Shown piece after piece: positions 26,998 to 35,910 of a stretch of DNA of 64,000 nucleotides. Position 1 is the first letter of the stretch. Every line of letters begins with the position of its first letter. The notes beneath the pieces are model-generated. The model searched no databases and was not told the DNA's origin. It saw nothing but the letters and a program-made list of their open reading frames with translations. Made by a program: the position numbers and the translations under genes. The stretch is taken from NCBI RefSeq assembly GCF_013131805.1, contig NZ_JABJRC010000002.1, positions 1,116,001-1,180,000 on the forward strand. The letters are read 5' to 3'. The stretch comes from Kribbella sandramycini. Lineage in GTDB: Bacteria > Actinomycetota > Actinomycetes > Propionibacteriales > Kribbellaceae.

Positions 26998-28896
26998 ATG
27001 GCTCTGCCGATCACCATTGGCGTCGTTGCCCACGTCGACGCCGGTAAGACCACCCTCACCGAACGCCTGCTGTACGCCGGTGGCGCCCGCGCCCAACTCG
27101 GCAGCGTCGACGCCGGGACGACCGCGACCGACACGATGGACGTCGAGCGCCGGCGCGGGATCACCGTCCGCGCGGCGGTGGCGTCGTTCGAGCTGGACGA
27201 CGTCCAGGTCAATGTCCTCGACACCCCCGGCCACCCGGATTTCATCGCCGAGGTGGAGCGTTCGCTGCTGGTTCTCGACGTCGCGATCCTGGTCGTGTCG
27301 GCGGTCGAGGGTGTTCAGCCGCAGACCGTCGTCCTCGGTCGCGCGCTGCGGCGGCTCGGGATCCCGACCATCGTCTTCGTGAACAAGACCGACCGGCCGG
27401 ACACCGACCCGTCCCGGGCCATGGCCGCGCTGCGGGCGCGGACCGGGATACCGCTGCTCGGGCCGTTCGACGACCTGCTCGAAGTGGTCGCCGAGCTCGA
27501 CGAGTCGACGTTGCAGCGCTGGCTGGCTGGGGATCCGCCGTCCACGGCCGAGCTCACCGCGATCGGTTGGGAGCAGGCGCGGCAGGCGCGGGTGTGGCCG
27601 GTGGTGACCGGGTCGGCGCGGTCCGGCACCGGGATCGACGAGTTGCACGATGCGCTTCGTCAGCTGACGCCGCGGCGGATCGCGACCGAGGAGAAGCTGG
27701 CGGCGGTGGTCTTCAAGGTGGAGGCCGAGCCGGGGGTCCCGCGGTCGGCGTTGGTGCGGCTGTGGTCCGGCGTGCTGCGGGTCGGTGATCGGATCAGTGT
27801 GGCCGGTCGGCGTCCGCAGCGGGTGAAGGACATTCAGGTCGCCACGCCGGACGGGTTCGTGATGGCGCGGCGGGCCGAGGCGGGTGACATCGCTCGGGTG
27901 CGCGGCTGGGCCGAGGCGCGGATCGGGGACGAGATCGGTCAGCTCGGGCTCCGGCAGACTGCTGTGACGCGGAAGGCGACCATGCATGCGGTGGTGCGGC
28001 CGGTTCGAGTGGCGCAGGTGTCGGCGCTCGGGAGCGCGCTGCGCGAGTTGGAGCAGATCGATCCGATGATCCGGCTCGGGAGCGCGGACGGCGAGCTGAC
28101 GGTCGAGCTGCTCGGCGAGGTGCAGAAGGAGGTGCTCGCGGAGGTGCTGAGTGCGACGTACGGCGTACCGGTCGAGTTCGGGGCGACCGGGATGGTGTGT
28201 ATCGAGCGGGTCGTCGGGACGGGATCGGCGGTCGAGGTGATTGCTGAGGGCAATAATCCGTACCTGGCGACGCTCGGGTTGCGGATCGGCCCGGCAGCGC
28301 CGGGGGCCGGTATCAGCATCGAGCTGGACGTCGAGCTCGGGTCGATGCCACGGTCGTTCTTCACCGCGATCGAGGAGTCGGTGCACGAGCAGCTTCAGCA
28401 TGGGCTGGCCGGGTGGGCGATCCCGGATGCGGTCGTCGGGATCACCCGGACGGGGTATTGGGCGCGGCAGAGCCACTCGCACGGCTCGTTCGACAAGTCG
28501 ATGTCCAGCACGGCGAAGGACTTCCGGCTGCTGACGGCCGTCGTCCTCGCGGAGGCGCTGCGACAGGCCGGAACGCAGGTCTGTACGCCGATCGAACGGT
28601 TCTCGATCGAGGCGCCGCGCTCGGCCGTCCCGGAGCTCAACGCGCTGTTCCGCACCCATCGCGCCATCGCTCTGGGCTACACCGACGAAGGCGACTGGAC
28701 GACGGTGGCCGGCGACATCCGCACCGACCGGCTCGCCGGGCTGGTCTCCGGGTTGCCGGCCGCGACCAGCGGCGAGGGCATCCTCGAAGCGGCACCCGAC
28801 CGGTACGACGACTGCGACGACCTGCCGCCGCGTCGTCCCCGCCCCTCCCCGGACCCGCTCGATCGGGAGACCTTCTACCGCTTGCAGACCCGATGA
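26998..28896 (+). CDS. Tet(M)-type ribosomal protection GTPase
   Basis: This 632-residue EF-G-like translational GTPase has G1 AHVDAGKT at residues 11-18, the switch region RRRGITVRAAV, G3 DTPGHPDF and G4 NKTDRP, then EF-G domains II-V. It belongs to the TetM/TetW/TetO/OtrA family, which removes tetracycline from the ribosome; the chromosomal setting resembles intrinsic OtrA-like genes, so the native ligand may differ. The ATG at 26998 has AAGGA 7 nt upstream; an upstream in-frame GTG at 26917 would add 27 residues through the structured leader and is less likely. Confidence 0.9.
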   Translation: MALPITIGVVAHVDAGKTTLTERLLYAGGARAQLGSVDAGTTATDTMDVERRRGITVRAAVASFELDDVQVNVLDTPGHPDFIAEVERSLLVLDVAILVVSAVEGVQPQTVVLGRALRRLGIPTIVFVNKTDRPDTDPSRAMAALRARTGIPLLGPFDDLLEVVAELDESTLQRWLAGDPPSTAELTAIGWEQARQARVWPVVTGSARSGTGIDELHDALRQLTPRRIATEEKLAAVVFKVEAEPGVPRSALVRLWSGVLRVGDRISVAGRRPQRVKDIQVATPDGFVMARRAEAGDIARVRGWAEARIGDEIGQLGLRQTAVTRKATMHAVVRPVRVAQVSALGSALRELEQIDPMIRLGSADGELTVELLGEVQKEVLAEVLSATYGVPVEFGATGMVCIERVVGTGSAVEVIAEGNNPYLATLGLRIGPAAPGAGISIELDVELGSMPRSFFTAIEESVHEQLQHGLAGWAIPDAVVGITRTGYWARQSHSHGSFDKSMSSTAKDFRLLTAVVLAEALRQAGTQVCTPIERFSIEAPRSAVPELNALFRTHRAIALGYTDEGDWTTVAGDIRTDRLAGLVSGLPAATSGEGILEAAPDRYDDCDDLPPRRPRPSPDPLDRETFYRLQTR

Positions 28897-29011
28897 GCTC
28901 GTTCAACAGAGTTGGGGCGTAACTGAAGGCGGGGTTTGAAACGGTCTCGCCCTGGGTGGGCCGGACTTCCTACGGTGGCGGGAACTTTCCGCCCCACAGG
29001 AGGTGTCCAGC

Positions 29012-29581
29012 ATGGTCCGAAAACTACTCGCCGCAGGTGCGCTGGCGCTGGTCGTCGTCGCCGTCACGACCAGCGCCGTCCCCACCGTCCTCGCCGGCGA
29101 ACCCGGTCACACCGATGAGGTCCAGGCCGGCGCCGGGCACGCCGTCGAGGTCCGGGCCGGGGCCGGGCACGGCACGTCGGTCGCGGATGCCGCGCAGCCC
29201 GCGGCGGCCCGTGCCAAGGTGCTCGCCCCGCCGCCGGGCGGCTGGTCCGTCCCGAGCCGACGCAGCTACTACCTGGAGGCCTCCTGCCGCCCCTACGCCT
29301 CGACCATCCGGGCCGGCGCCCGGGCCTGGGCCGGCATGACCGAAGGCAGCGGCACCCCGGTCGAGTGCCGCAACACCTACATCAACGACTGCAACGGCTC
29401 CGCCCGCATCGTCGGCTGCAACTGGGGCCAAGGGCAACGAATCGCCCTCTACCTGGGCGGCGTCCGCGACGGCGCCCTCCTCGCAGCCCACGAATTCGGC
29501 CACGACTGGTACGGCCACTCCACCTACCGCTGCGCCACCTGGAACAGCCCACAAGAAGTAATGGCCCCCACCATGTGCTGA
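29012..29581 (+). CDS. Small secreted HExxH protein, probable zinc metalloprotease
   Basis: The 189-residue product starts at ATG 29012 with a strong ACAGGAGG upstream. It has a signal peptide (to about residue 28), a His/Gly-rich segment with two similar units (VQAGAGHAVEV, VRAGAGHG), and a C-terminal domain with six cysteines. The motif HEFGHDWYGH at residues 160-169 gives His160, Glu161 and His164 as zinc/catalytic residues, with His169 a possible third ligand. The spacing does not fit the metzincin HExxHxxGxxH/D consensus. It resembles snapalysin-like small actinobacterial proteases only loosely. Confidence 0.75.
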   Translation: MVRKLLAAGALALVVVAVTTSAVPTVLAGEPGHTDEVQAGAGHAVEVRAGAGHGTSVADAAQPAAARAKVLAPPPGGWSVPSRRSYYLEASCRPYASTIRAGARAWAGMTEGSGTPVECRNTYINDCNGSARIVGCNWGQGQRIALYLGGVRDGALLAAHEFGHDWYGHSTYRCATWNSPQEVMAPTMC

Positions 29582-29601
29582 CCCCCACCCCCCTCCCCGT
29601 T

Positions 29602-29714
29602 TGCTGGGCCGACCCAGCAACCGGTGGGTGGGCCAACCGCCTGCCCTGCGCCCACCCACCACGCCACGGGCCCACCCACCAAACGCCGTCCACCCAGCTC
29701 CCTGTCCCCCGTCC
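29602..29714 (+). repeat. 113-bp direct repeat, copy 1
   Basis: This segment recurs at 29786-29898 with one mismatch, starting TGCTGGGCCGACCCAGC (itself an inverted repeat). It lies just after the HExxH gene and appears non-coding. Confidence 0.85.
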
Positions 29715-29785
29715 ACCCGCCCAACCGCCCAACCCCGGCCACGCACCCAGTCCCCGGCCCCGCCCCCGGCTTGAGAAGTCGGGTC

Positions 29786-29898
29786 TGCTGGGCCGACCCA
29801 GCAACCGGTGGGTGGGCCAACCGCCCGCCCTGCGCCCACCCACCACGCCACGGGCCCACCCACCAAACGCCGTCCACCCAGCTCCCTGTCCCCCGTCC
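29786..29898 (+). repeat. 113-bp direct repeat, copy 2
   Basis: This is the second copy of the 113-bp unit, 184 bp downstream of the first. A degenerate third start of the unit is seen at 29957-29993. Confidence 0.85.
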
Positions 29899-30116
29899 CG
29901 CCCCGTCCGCCCGGCCCTCGGCGGGCCCTCGCCCAGCCAGCCGGCTGGGGGGTCGCGTTTGGTGGGCTGACTCGGCAAAGGGTGGGTGGGCCAGGTGCTG
30001 GCGGTTGGCCCACCCGTGGTGGCGTGGGCCGGCCCAGCAAATGGGGAGGGGGCGGGGATGGGGGCAGGGCAGGGCGGGGCAGGGCAGGGCGGGGCACGGG
30101 CGGGGCACGGGCGGGG

Positions 30117-30180
30117 CAGGGCACGGGCGGGGCAGGGCACGGGCGGGGCAGGGCACGGGCGGGGCAGGGCACGGGCGGGG
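30117..30180 (+). repeat. Tandem repeat, four 16-bp units
   Basis: Four exact copies of CAGGGCACGGGCGGGG occur, preceded by shorter variants from about 30060. The stretch lies just beyond the stop of the efflux gene and is not coding. Confidence 0.9.
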
Positions 30181-30212
30181 ATTGGTGGGGATGGGGGTGT
30201 GGGGGCGGAGGG

Positions 30213-31661
30213 TTAGGGGCGGGCGGGTTCTTGGGGTCGGGTCCAGCGGGTGGTGAGGACGGCTAGTCCGGCGTGGATGAGGGCGACCAGGGTGATTGTG
30301 ACGTGGAGGCCTAGGACGAAGGCTGATTTGGCGGCGGCTTGGGCTTCGGGTGGTAGGTCGGGGGTTTGGAGGGACTGGGTGAGGGTGCCGGCTAGGCCGG
30401 GGCCGGTGAGGCGGAAGATGAGGGCGGCGAGGGAGCCGAGGAGGGCGATGCCTAGGGCGTTGCCGAGTTCGTTGCTGGTTTCGGCGAGGGCGGCGGCGGA
30501 GCCGGCGCGGTCGGGTGGGACGGCGGCGACGGCGGTGTCGGCGACGACGCTGAAGGAGATGCCGTAGCCGACGGCGGTGATGACGGTGGAGGCGACGTAC
30601 CAGGGGATGCCGCCGGTGGCGTTCAGGAGGAGGAGCGGGAGCAGGCCGGCGGCGATCAGGGTGTGACAGGTGATGAGGGCGGTGCGGGTGCTGAAGCGGG
30701 CGACGGCGGCCGGGGTCAGGATGCAGGTGAGGGTGAGGACGACGGCGCCGGGGACGGCTAGCAGCGCAGCCGTGCGGACTGGCAGGTCGAGAACCGATTG
30801 CAGGTGGATAGCAGCCAGGTAGGCGGTCGCGGACCAGGCGGCCAGCGGGATGAGGCCGGTGACGATCGCGAGGGTGAAGACGCGGTCGCGGAAGAGCGTG
30901 AGGTCGACGAGCGGGTGGTCGAGGTGCTGCTGGCGGCGGACGAACCACCAGAGGATCGCCAGACCGGCCACACCGAGGAAGGTCGGGAGCAGTTCGAATC
31001 CGGCGGCCGCGAGGTGCTTCACGCCGTACATGGTGAGCAGCAGCCCCGCGGCGGACGCGACGACGCTCCAGGCGTCGACCGTGCCGGGGCGGACGGCGCG
31101 GACCTCACGCAGGAGGAACGGCGCGAGCAGCAGGAAGACCACCACGACCGGCAGGTTGATCAGGAAGACCGAGCCCCACCAGAAGCGATCGAGCAGCTGC
31201 CCGGCGACGACCGGACCGACGGCGAAACCGGCTGCGAACGTCGCCGCGAAGATGCCGATCGCCCGGGATCGCTGCCGCGCGTCGGGGAACAGCTCGCCCA
31301 GCACGGCCAGCGCGGACGGCAGCAGCGTCGCGCCCGCGATCCCCATCAGCGCCCGGAGCGCGATCAGCTGCTCGGGCGTCTGCGCGAACGACGCCGCGGC
31401 CGAGCTCAGGCCGAACAGAGCGGCCCCGGCCGTCAGAAGCTTCAGCCGGCCGAGCCGGTCACCGAGATTGCCGAACGCGACCAGGAGCGAGCCGACCGCG
31501 AAACCGTAGATGTCCAGGATCCACAGCGATTGGTCGGCGGTGGGATGCAGCTCGGCGGTGAGCTGCGGCATCACCAGAAAGAGGATCGAGCCGTCCATCG
31601 CGACCAGCAGCACCGGACCGAGGATCACCAGCAGGCCCAGCCAAGGCCGTTTCGTCTTCAT
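30213..31661 (-). CDS. DHA2-family MFS drug efflux transporter
   Basis: The 482-residue product starts at ATG 31661 with GGAGG just upstream; a longer frame to 31733 has no support. About 14 hydrophobic helices are present, starting LGLLVILGPVLLVAMDGSILFLV, with the MFS loop GNLGDRLGRLKLL and motif-C-like GPVVAGQLLDRFWWGSVFLINLP typical of QacA/EmrB-type proton antiporters. It diverges from an MmyB-type regulator 101 bp away, a common pair for efflux control. Confidence 0.93.
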   Translation of the reverse strand: MKTKRPWLGLLVILGPVLLVAMDGSILFLVMPQLTAELHPTADQSLWILDIYGFAVGSLLVAFGNLGDRLGRLKLLTAGAALFGLSSAAASFAQTPEQLIALRALMGIAGATLLPSALAVLGELFPDARQRSRAIGIFAATFAAGFAVGPVVAGQLLDRFWWGSVFLINLPVVVVFLLLAPFLLREVRAVRPGTVDAWSVVASAAGLLLTMYGVKHLAAAGFELLPTFLGVAGLAILWWFVRRQQHLDHPLVDLTLFRDRVFTLAIVTGLIPLAAWSATAYLAAIHLQSVLDLPVRTAALLAVPGAVVLTLTCILTPAAVARFSTRTALITCHTLIAAGLLPLLLLNATGGIPWYVASTVITAVGYGISFSVVADTAVAAVPPDRAGSAAALAETSNELGNALGIALLGSLAALIFRLTGPGLAGTLTQSLQTPDLPPEAQAAAKSAFVLGLHVTITLVALIHAGLAVLTTRWTRPQEPARP

Positions 31662-31750
31662 ATCCTCCACGCTGCCGGGACGCCGTCCCGCCAACCAGCC
31701 CGCGTCGTGGGTATCCCTCGCAGGTGCACCCACCGCCGCCCCGGGCCGCC

Positions 31751-31756
31751 TACGAT
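31751..31756 (+). promoter_or_regulatory. Candidate -10 box (TACGAT), leaderless regulator
   Basis: TACGAT lies six bases before the ATG at 31763, and no Shine-Dalgarno is present. Confidence 0.5.
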
Positions 31757-31762
31757 CGAACC

Positions 31763-32593
31763 ATGGAACTGGAGGGACTCGGCAGCTTCTTGCGGACGCG
31801 ACGGGCGCGCATCACCCCGGCCGAGGTCGGCATGCCGGAGTACGGGCAGCGCCGGGTGCCGGGGCTACGGCGCGAGGAGCTGGCGCATCTGGCCGGGGTG
31901 AGCCCGGGGTACTACACGCGGCTCGAGCAAGGCCAGGCCGGTACGGCGTCCAAGCAGGTTCTCGACGCGCTCTCCCAGGTGCTCCGGCTCGACGCGGCCG
32001 AGACCGCGCATCTGCACAATCTGGCGCAGCGACCGGCCGGCGTACGACTCGTTCGGAGCCGGCCCGAGCGCCCACACCCCCGCGTGCTCGCGCTGCTCGA
32101 CTCGCTCCAGGAGACGACTCCGGCGCTGGTTCTGGGGCGGCGCGGCGATGTCCTGGCCTGGAACCGGGCCGGGCATGCGCTGTTCGCCGGGCACCACGCG
32201 TACGACGCTCCCGGCGACCCGCGGCGGCGTCCGTCCATTCCCCGGATGTACTTCCTCGACCCGCTCAGCCGCGACCTGTATCGCAACTGGGCCGAGAACG
32301 CGCGCATACACGTCGCCTACCTGCGGCTCACCGCCGGCCGCTACCCCACCGACGCGCATCTGGCCGAGCTGATCGGCGAGCTCGCGATGGGCAGCAGCGA
32401 GTTCGCCACGCTCTGGGCCGAGGGCGAGGTCGCCGACTGCACGGTCGGCAGGATGCACCTGCAGCACCCGACCGTCGGCGCCCTCGACGTCGACTACCAG
32501 GTCTGGCTGCAGCCGGACAGCCCCGGGCATCGCCTGGAGGTCTACACCCCTGTCGACGCCGCCTCGGCCGACGCGCTCCGGCTGCTTCGTTAA
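31763..32593 (+). CDS. XRE-family regulator with MmyB-like ligand domain
   Basis: The protein has 276 residues from ATG 31763. The N-terminal helix-turn-helix has the family sequence LGSFLRTRRARITPAEVG, VPGLRREELAHLAGVS and YYTRLEQGQAG. The remainder is the MmyB-like (PAS-like) domain, with VLGRRGDVLAWN and a YFLDPLSRDLYRNWAENA stretch. It faces the efflux gene and is its likely regulator. Its stop overlaps the end of the next convergent gene by 4 bp. A paralogue lies at 41923-42789. Confidence 0.92.
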   Translation: MELEGLGSFLRTRRARITPAEVGMPEYGQRRVPGLRREELAHLAGVSPGYYTRLEQGQAGTASKQVLDALSQVLRLDAAETAHLHNLAQRPAGVRLVRSRPERPHPRVLALLDSLQETTPALVLGRRGDVLAWNRAGHALFAGHHAYDAPGDPRRRPSIPRMYFLDPLSRDLYRNWAENARIHVAYLRLTAGRYPTDAHLAELIGELAMGSSEFATLWAEGEVADCTVGRMHLQHPTVGALDVDYQVWLQPDSPGHRLEVYTPVDAASADALRLLR

Positions 32594-33483
32594 CCGAGCC
32601 GTTGGCGGACGAGTGGAACAACCTCTGCGCCGAAGACAGTCGATTGACTCGCGGCCTCGTGTTCGGGCCAGAACACGAAGCCGGTGAAGCCGTGCTCCTC
32701 GGCCAGCTTGGTGAGGAGGTCGCTCCAACCCGCCGCGCTCGTCCGGATCGGGGCTTTGCCGGTCAGCTCGATCGGCCCGCTCGTGGCGTCCGGGGTGATC
32801 GTGCCGATCACCTGCGCCAGCCGCCGGATCGCTGCCGGGTCGCGTCCGGCCTCTGCCGCGGCGCGATCGACGGCTCGGTTGCCATCGGCCCATACCTCCA
32901 TCGGCAAGTACTTCTGCGTCGGCGCGGCCCAACCGTCCGCAACGCGGCCGGTCAGCGCGAGGCTGCGGGCGCGCAGCGCGCCCAGCCAGATCTCGATTCC
33001 GGCCGAGTGCGGCGCCTGACTCGCCAGACTGTGGACGGGGTACCACTCCCCCGCGGCCGCGACCTCGACCTCGGTCTGCCACAGCTGCCGCAGCAAGGTG
33101 ATCGACTCGGCCAGCGCGGCCAGTGACTGCGCCGGCTGCAGTTGTTCGGCGCCCATCGACGTCATCGCGTCCCAGACGCCGCCGGCGCCGAGGCCGAGCT
33201 GGAAGCGGCCGCCGGACATCAGGCTCAGCGTGCTCGCCGTCCGCGCGAGCACGGGCGCGGGCCGCAACGGTAGCGCCACCACATCGGGGAAGAGGTGGAT
33301 CCGTTCGGTTCTGGCCAGGAGATCCGCCATCAGCGTGAAGGCCTCCAGGCGGTGACCGAAGTACGGCTCGTCCTGGATACCGACCAGGTCCAGGCCGGCG
33401 TGCTCCGCGGCGAGCGCCGCCGCCCTGACCTGCTCGACCTCCGTCGCCGGCGCGATCGATACCCCGAACAGCACGTCCGTCAT
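32590..33483 (-). CDS. LLM class flavin-dependent oxidoreductase
   Basis: The 297-residue protein has a luciferase-like TIM-barrel fold, with VLFGVSIAPATEVEQVRAAA at the N-terminus, LDLVGIQDEPYF, and LMSGGRFQLGLGAGGVWDAM, which is typical of F420/FMN-dependent LLM enzymes. GAGGAGG precedes the ATG. The substrate is unknown. It is monocistronic and convergent with the regulator on its right end. Confidence 0.9.
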   Translation of the reverse strand: MTDVLFGVSIAPATEVEQVRAAALAAEHAGLDLVGIQDEPYFGHRLEAFTLMADLLARTERIHLFPDVVALPLRPAPVLARTASTLSLMSGGRFQLGLGAGGVWDAMTSMGAEQLQPAQSLAALAESITLLRQLWQTEVEVAAAGEWYPVHSLASQAPHSAGIEIWLGALRARSLALTGRVADGWAAPTQKYLPMEVWADGNRAVDRAAAEAGRDPAAIRRLAQVIGTITPDATSGPIELTGKAPIRTSAAGWSDLLTKLAEEHGFTGFVFWPEHEAASQSTVFGAEVVPLVRQRLG

Positions 33484-33583
33484 GATCCTCCTCGGCTCAT
33501 CAATGGTGATGACGCTTACGACAGATCGCGGACGGCGATTGTGACAGCGGCTCCGGCACCCGATCCGGAGCCGCCGTCGTGGA

Positions 33584-35818
33584 CTAGAAGCAGAAGCCCT
33601 GGCCGCTGCCGAAGGACCAGCACTGCAACTGTTTCTGCGTACTTGCGGTCTTACCCGAGTTGTCGGTCACCGTGAGCTTGACGGTGTACGTCGCGCTGCG
33701 GCTCGGGTAGGCGTGGACGGGTTTCACGCCGGATCCCGACGTACCGTCGCCGAAGTCCCAGGCGTACGTCGCGATCGTGCCGTCCGGGTCGCTGGAGGCC
33801 GAGCCGTCGAGGGTGCAGTTCAGGCTGCTCGCGCAGTTCACGCTGAAGCTCGCGGTCGGGGCCGACCCGCCGGGCGGGGGTTCGGTGTTGCCGAGCTGCT
33901 CGTTCGCCCAGTCGCCCATGACGCCCCACAACTTGCCGTGGGCGTTGTAGGAGGCGCAGTCGGTCCGCAGCCAGGAGAAGACGCCGTACACCTTGCCCTG
34001 GAAGAGATACGGGCCGCCGCTGTCACCCTGGCAGAGGCCGACGCTGCCGTTGCCGAATCCGCTGCACATCATGTAGCGGTCGTCGTACTGGTTGTTGATG
34101 TTCGCGCAGTTCTGCTTGTCGACGGTCGGGAGGACCGCTTCGTAGAGCTTGGTGTTGCGTTGGTTGTCTCCTGCATCGGTTTTGCCGTAGCCGACCGCGG
34201 TGCCGCGGGTGCCGAGCGGAAGGGAGTCGCCCGACTTGGCGATGGCCGGGTAGGCCATGCCGGCCGGGGTCGGGATGTCGGTCTTGGTGATGATGACCGC
34301 GACGTCGAAACCGGTGCGCCAGCCGTCGTTCGCGTTGTAGCTCGGGTGCGTGCGGTACTCCTGGATCTCGATCCGCGTGCCCTTGCTCGTGTCGCTCAGG
34401 TCGTCGCGGCCGTAGATCAGGTACTTCTCGCCCTGGGCGAACTTGCAGTGCGCTGCGATCAGCACGACGCGCTTGGCGACGACGCTGCCGGTGCAGGACT
34501 GCTCGGCCGGCCGCGCTCCCCCGGTCCGGTGCTGCGAGATGATGAACGGGTACTTGCAGACGCTCGCCGGGGTGCCGCCGACGACGTTGGGTTGTACGTC
34601 TTCACAGCCGGACGGCGGTGGCGTCGTCCCGTTCGGCACATGCAGCAGCTTGTTGGGGGTGTCCGACGACAGGCCGGACATCTTGCCGGTGCTGGCGTTG
34701 TCCATCACCCATTGGTGCAGCTGGGCAGGCGTGCTGCTGGGCGCCTCGGAGAGCCGGAGCGCCATTGCCCCGGCAACATGCGGCGCGGCCATCGACGTAC
34801 CGCTGAGCTGCCCGTACGCCGAATCGCTGCCCTTGAACGCGGAGTCGATCCCCGAGCCCGGGGCGAACAGGTCCATGCAGCTGCCGGCGTTCGAGTCGCC
34901 CGCGCGGGTGTCGCTGCTGGTCGCGTTGGCGACCTGCAGCGCGGACGGCGTCTGGCCGCCCGGCCCGTAGTTGCAGGCGTTGCCGCCGTTGTTGCCGGTG
35001 ATCAGCGACCACTGGACGCCGGACGCGATCGACGCCTTGATCGCATTGACGGCGATGTCCTTGTCGTCGGTGTAGACGCTCAGGTTGACCACCGCGGGTT
35101 TGACGGCGTTCTTGGTGATCCACTCGGCGGCCGTGATCAGGTCGGCGTCCTCGCCGAAACCGTCGCAGCCGAGGATGCGGACCGAGACCAGGTCGGCCTT
35201 CTTCGCAACGCCGCGGGTCTTGCCGGCGGCGATCCCGGCGACGTGCGTGCCGTGGTTGTGGCAGTCGTTGCCCTGGTTCGGGCTCGCGTGGAAGTCGGCG
35301 CCGTACTTGGCGCGGCCCTCGAATTCCTGGTGGGTGTAGCGGATCCCGGTGTCGACGACGTAGATCGTCGCGCCGGCGCCGTCGTTCGGGTAGGTGTACT
35401 TCCGGTCGAGTGGGCGGTCGCGCTGGTCGATCCGGTCCAGGCCCCAGTTGGCCGGGTTGCTCTGTGAGCCACCGGGGCCGCCGATCGACATCCGGCCGCT
35501 CTGGCGGACCTCCTGAACGGCCGGATCGTTGGCGAGCCGGGCCGCCTGACCGGGTTTCAGGTTGCGTACGACGAAGCCGTGCATCGTTGCCGTCAGCACG
35601 CTTTTGACGTCGCCGCCGTACCGGTCGGTGAGGGACGCCGCCGTACTGGCTGCGGCGCGTTGCGGGGCGAGGGTGACCAGGTAGGTGCCGGGGACGGGCT
35701 GGCTTGCGTGGTTGACGACCTGCCGGGGCTGGTCCTGAGCCGACGCGGCGGGGGCGGTCGCGACGACGGCGAGGCTCGCCGTCACCGCGATGGCGGCGCG
35801 CCGTAGTGCTCTGCGCAT
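33584..35818 (-). CDS. Secreted double protease: subtilisin + trypsin + PKD
   Basis: The 744-residue protein has AGGAGGAG before the ATG. Residues 1-27 are a signal peptide, and about 44-110 an I9 propeptide. An S8 subtilase domain spans about 120-395 with the complete triad Asp156 (VVDTGIR), His189 (HGTHVAG) and Ser342 (GTSMAAPH), plus oxyanion Asn near 276. After a Pro linker, a second, trypsin-like S1 domain spans about 408-645 with His457 (IAAHC), Asp505 (DVAVI) and Ser600 (GDSGGP). A PKD domain (DGSASSDPDG, YAWDFGDGTS) fills 655-728. Both catalytic triads look intact, so this is one polypeptide with two proteases. Confidence 0.93.
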   Translation of the reverse strand: MRRALRRAAIAVTASLAVVATAPAASAQDQPRQVVNHASQPVPGTYLVTLAPQRAAASTAASLTDRYGGDVKSVLTATMHGFVVRNLKPGQAARLANDPAVQEVRQSGRMSIGGPGGSQSNPANWGLDRIDQRDRPLDRKYTYPNDGAGATIYVVDTGIRYTHQEFEGRAKYGADFHASPNQGNDCHNHGTHVAGIAAGKTRGVAKKADLVSVRILGCDGFGEDADLITAAEWITKNAVKPAVVNLSVYTDDKDIAVNAIKASIASGVQWSLITGNNGGNACNYGPGGQTPSALQVANATSSDTRAGDSNAGSCMDLFAPGSGIDSAFKGSDSAYGQLSGTSMAAPHVAGAMALRLSEAPSSTPAQLHQWVMDNASTGKMSGLSSDTPNKLLHVPNGTTPPPSGCEDVQPNVVGGTPASVCKYPFIISQHRTGGARPAEQSCTGSVVAKRVVLIAAHCKFAQGEKYLIYGRDDLSDTSKGTRIEIQEYRTHPSYNANDGWRTGFDVAVIITKTDIPTPAGMAYPAIAKSGDSLPLGTRGTAVGYGKTDAGDNQRNTKLYEAVLPTVDKQNCANINNQYDDRYMMCSGFGNGSVGLCQGDSGGPYLFQGKVYGVFSWLRTDCASYNAHGKLWGVMGDWANEQLGNTEPPPGGSAPTASFSVNCASSLNCTLDGSASSDPDGTIATYAWDFGDGTSGSGVKPVHAYPSRSATYTVKLTVTDNSGKTASTQKQLQCWSFGSGQGFCF

Positions 35819-35910
35819 GTCTCCTCCTGTGCGATGGGGAACGCACCGAAGGTAGGCAGCGGGCCGGACACCCGGATACGGCTGTTAAAGCAGGCCTTTC
35901 ACAGCCGGGT

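Larger units (their letters stand above)
29595..30046. repeat. GC-rich repeat block with imperfect terminal inverted repeats
   Basis: The left end (about 29595-29640) and the right end (30001-30046) are imperfect inverted copies: CCCCGTTTGCTGGGCC at left against GGCCCAGCAAATGGGG at right, and GGCCAACCGC against GCGGTTGGCC inside. No transposase is present. It could be a MITE-like or intergenic repeat family element; only whole-genome copies would tell. Confidence 0.5.

Noticed and set aside
25375-28659. Long minus-strand frame opposite opcA, pgl and the tet-type gene
   Set aside because: It crosses a terminator and the attenuator region; no domain is recognisable.
29602-30180. CRISPR-like array
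   Set aside because: Repeats are few, long and unequal, or 16-bp tandem without spacers; no cas genes are near.
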